Positions 5,342-5,437 of a DNA stretch of 5,437 nt are shown here, piece after piece. The DNA comes from RGIG7213 sp045657205 (GTDB taxonomy: Bacteria > Bacillota > Clostridia > Oscillospirales > CAG-272): the NCBI GenBank assembly GCA_045657205.1, contig JAZOSS010000040.1:1-5437 (forward strand), given 5' to 3'. The position numbers were made by a program, and so were the translations under genes. Numbering within the stretch: the first letter of the stretch is position 1; every line of letters starts with the position of its first letter. The notes beneath the pieces are model-generated. The model ran no database searches. It saw only the letters and a list, made by a program, of their open reading frames with translations, and was not told where the DNA came from.

Positions 5342-5437
5342 CGTTTTCTCCCCTTTCATAGACCGTCTTAACTGCTTCTTGTAAAAGCTCGTACGGTATT
5401 CCCTGCTTTTTGAGATCCGTTATCACTTCGGTGATGT
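5334..5437 (-). CDS. GntR-family (YtrA-like) transcriptional regulator, C-terminal fragment
   Basis: Only the last 33 codons are in the window; the gene continues past the right edge. The peptide reads ITEVITDLKKQGIPYELL followed by QEAVKTVYERGENDD, a two-helix tail like the short C-terminal dimerisation region of YtrA-type GntR regulators (a helix with acidic and Lys residues, a Gly turn, then a helix ending in a charged tail). Such proteins are about 120-130 residues long and repress the ABC operon they belong to, releasing it under cell-envelope or antibiotic stress in the known Bacillus case. The assignment rests on this tail plus its position as first gene before an ABC ATPase and permease; the DNA-binding domain and operon promoter are not visible. 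Its stop overlaps the ATPase start by 8 bases (ATGATTAA). Confidence 0.7.
   Translation of the reverse strand, partial: ITEVITDLKKQGIPYELLQEAVKTVYERGENDD
5348..5355 (-). promoter_or_regulatory. Ribosome binding site deciding the ATPase start
   Basis: AAGGGGAG on the minus strand lies six bases before the ATG at 5341, an ideal spacing. It falls inside the extra codons that a start at 5359 would add, so it argues for 5341 as the real start. It is embedded in the 3' end of the GntR-type regulator gene. Confidence 0.85.

Noticed and set aside
5342..5359. ATG at 5359 as the ATPase start
   Set aside because: The added codons contain the ribosome binding site AAGGGGAG that suits the ATG at 5341, and the ABC fold begins directly after the inner Met.
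1..5437. CRISPR arrays, tRNA or rRNA genes, riboswitches, transposase or integrase genes
   Set aside because: No regularly spaced repeats, cloverleaf-like segments, conserved riboswitch cores or recombinase motifs were seen on either strand.

Overview
The window looks like a chromosomal segment of a Bacillota (Firmicutes) bacterium, most probably a gut-type member of the Clostridia. Four things suggest this: the dnaX-ybaB-recR gene order, strong AAGGAG or AAGGGGAG ribosome binding sites, a YbaB with the N-terminal KARLPxGMGGG-type extension I associate with Clostridia, and a GntR/YtrA-type ABC operon. This placement is inferred from style and gene content, not from a marker gene.

Left part, plus strand (2-2439). 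The 3' nine tenths of dnaX (clamp-loader subunit), a complete ybaB/ebfC (nucleoid-associated protein) and a complete recR (recombination mediator) form a tight housekeeping operon with gaps of 13 and 10 bases. It closes with a perfect 14-bp stem hairpin (2444-2474).

Middle (2440-3477). Immediately after that terminator lies an AT-rich gene on the same strand for a membrane protein of the CPBP (CAAX protease / bacteriocin-processing, Abi) family. It keeps the catalytic-type Glu and His motifs but has Leu where the EExxxR motif has Arg. Its stop codon touches a compact, GC-rich, highly foldable element of about 100 bp with GAAAAC...GTTTTC ends, followed by a second strong hairpin (3338-3368). 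The AT-rich gene and GC-rich element differ from each other and from the surrounding housekeeping DNA, so this is the accessory part of the window. A coding-like fragment without a start codon (3387-3491, minus) lies beside the end of the permease gene.

Right part, minus strand (3478-5437). A three-gene operon reads leftward: the last 33 codons of a GntR-family (YtrA-like) regulator, an ABC ATPase, and an ABC-2-type permease. Both junctions are the same 8-nt overlap (ATGNTTAA), preceded by an almost identical ribosome-binding cassette; over 24 nt the two copies differ at only two positions. The likely unit is a ligand- or stress-responsive exporter controlled by its own repressor, translated in a coupled way. 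The convergent CPBP and permease transcripts meet at the hairpins between 3220 and 3370.

No RNA gene, CRISPR array, transposase or integrase is visible. The most unusual points are the structured GC-rich element, the duplicated junction cassette, the orphan coding fragment and the altered CPBP motif. I did not find a clear new multi-gene system.
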